Below are positions 5,898 through 6,048 of a DNA stretch of 6,048 bases, piece by piece. Position numbers and translations under genes: made by a program. The stretch is from positions 1-6,048 of the forward strand of contig JAGWXJ010000113.1 in assembly GCA_018969935.1 (NCBI GenBank). Reading direction: 5' to 3'. Position 1 is the first letter of the stretch. Each line of letters opens with the position of its first letter. Origin of the DNA: Alphaproteobacteria bacterium (lineage in GTDB: Bacteria; Pseudomonadota; Alphaproteobacteria; Micavibrionales; UBA1664). Under the pieces are notes generated by a model. It made no database searches. It was not told the DNA's origin and was given only the letters and a program-made list of their open reading frames with translations.

Positions 5898-6048
5898 CTA
5901 ATGCCAGCAATCAGCAAAATCAAAACCTTTGGGACAGCTTTCGCCTGTTCCCATTTTAAAACCCTTGCTACGCATGCAATTAAGTAAATACTTTGCCGCA
6001 GACTCTGAATTTTCGCTCTCTTTGTACTTGTCAGATACAAGCATTTTG
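5898..6048 (-). CDS. Unrecognised cysteine-containing small protein, or C-terminus of a protein extending past the window
   Basis: On the minus strand a frame is open from the window edge to TAG at 5900-5898. Inside it an ATG at 6044-6042 would give 48 residues: a charged start (LVSDKYKESENSESAAKY), then LLNCMRSKGFKMG, a second Cys in GESCPKG, and a third in DFADCWH at the end. The CM-x-x-KGF pattern with further cysteines and a terminal aromatic recalls small secreted or lipoprotein-like bacterial proteins, but I do not recognise a family. No ribosome binding site for the ATG can be judged, because only four bases remain before the edge, so the real start may lie outside. The stop is 11 nt before the aguB ATG, and the aguB Shine-Dalgarno falls in that gap, which fits co-transcription. 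Composition is more AT-rich than the neighbouring genes. If the frame is not real, this stretch would instead be the aguB leader. Confidence 0.5.
   Translation of the reverse strand, partial: KMLVSDKYKESENSESAAKYLLNCMRSKGFKMGTGESCPKGFDFADCWH

Noticed and set aside
5931..5952. Hairpin GGGACAG / CTGTTCCC that could be a terminator or leader structure
   Set aside because: One bulged base, no real T-tract on either side, and it lies inside an apparent minus-strand coding frame. Probably coincidental.
5953..5979. TTGCAT-N15-TAAAAT as a minus-strand promoter for aguB
   Set aside because: The 15-nt spacer is short, and the boxes fall within the upstream reading frame, which appears to be in an operon with aguB.

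Overview
The window reads as a chromosomal piece of a Gram-negative bacterium, most likely an alphaproteobacterium. The basis is moderate: the style of the NadC C-terminus at the left edge, a TTGACT/CTATAA-type promoter of the form common in that class, mid-50s GC by eye, and the closeness of the AguB-type amidase to proteobacterial versions. I cannot name a genus. Coding density is very high. No tRNA, rRNA, CRISPR array, insertion sequence or phage gene is visible.

Layout, left to right. Bases 1-93 are the last 30 codons of nadC (quinolinate phosphoribosyltransferase, NAD synthesis). A good sigma70-type promoter (about 99-127) then drives a single gene (162-1076) for a HAD-fold protein whose nucleophile and acid/base aspartates both appear to be replaced. 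A strong intrinsic terminator (1098-1155) closes that unit.

Bases 1264-5033 hold the main point of interest, a tight four-gene plus-strand operon. It encodes a lysine 2,3-aminomutase-family radical SAM enzyme (KamA type), two different D-Ala-D-Ala-ligase-like ATP-grasp enzymes, and a GNAT acetyltransferase. The spacings are +3, -23 and -47 nt, so the genes are very probably translationally coupled. The aminomutase keeps the residues that bind the lysine side chain, so beta-lysine is the natural first product. Two carboxylate-amine ligases and an acetyltransferase could then build an acylated or peptide-like beta-amino-acid compound. This is inference. The logic resembles known acetylated osmolytes (N-epsilon-acetyl-beta-lysine from AblA/AblB, and N-acetylglutaminylglutamine amide), but with two ligases added. 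I know of no characterised pathway with this exact set.

On the minus strand, converging on and overlapping the GNAT gene by 8 nt, lies an N-carbamoylputrescine amidase (aguB-like, 5026-5886; putrescine synthesis from agmatine). Just 11 nt upstream of it is the end of another minus-strand reading frame (5898 to the window edge), a cysteine-containing small protein or the C-terminus of a larger one. The right edge is therefore probably coding rather than a promoter region.
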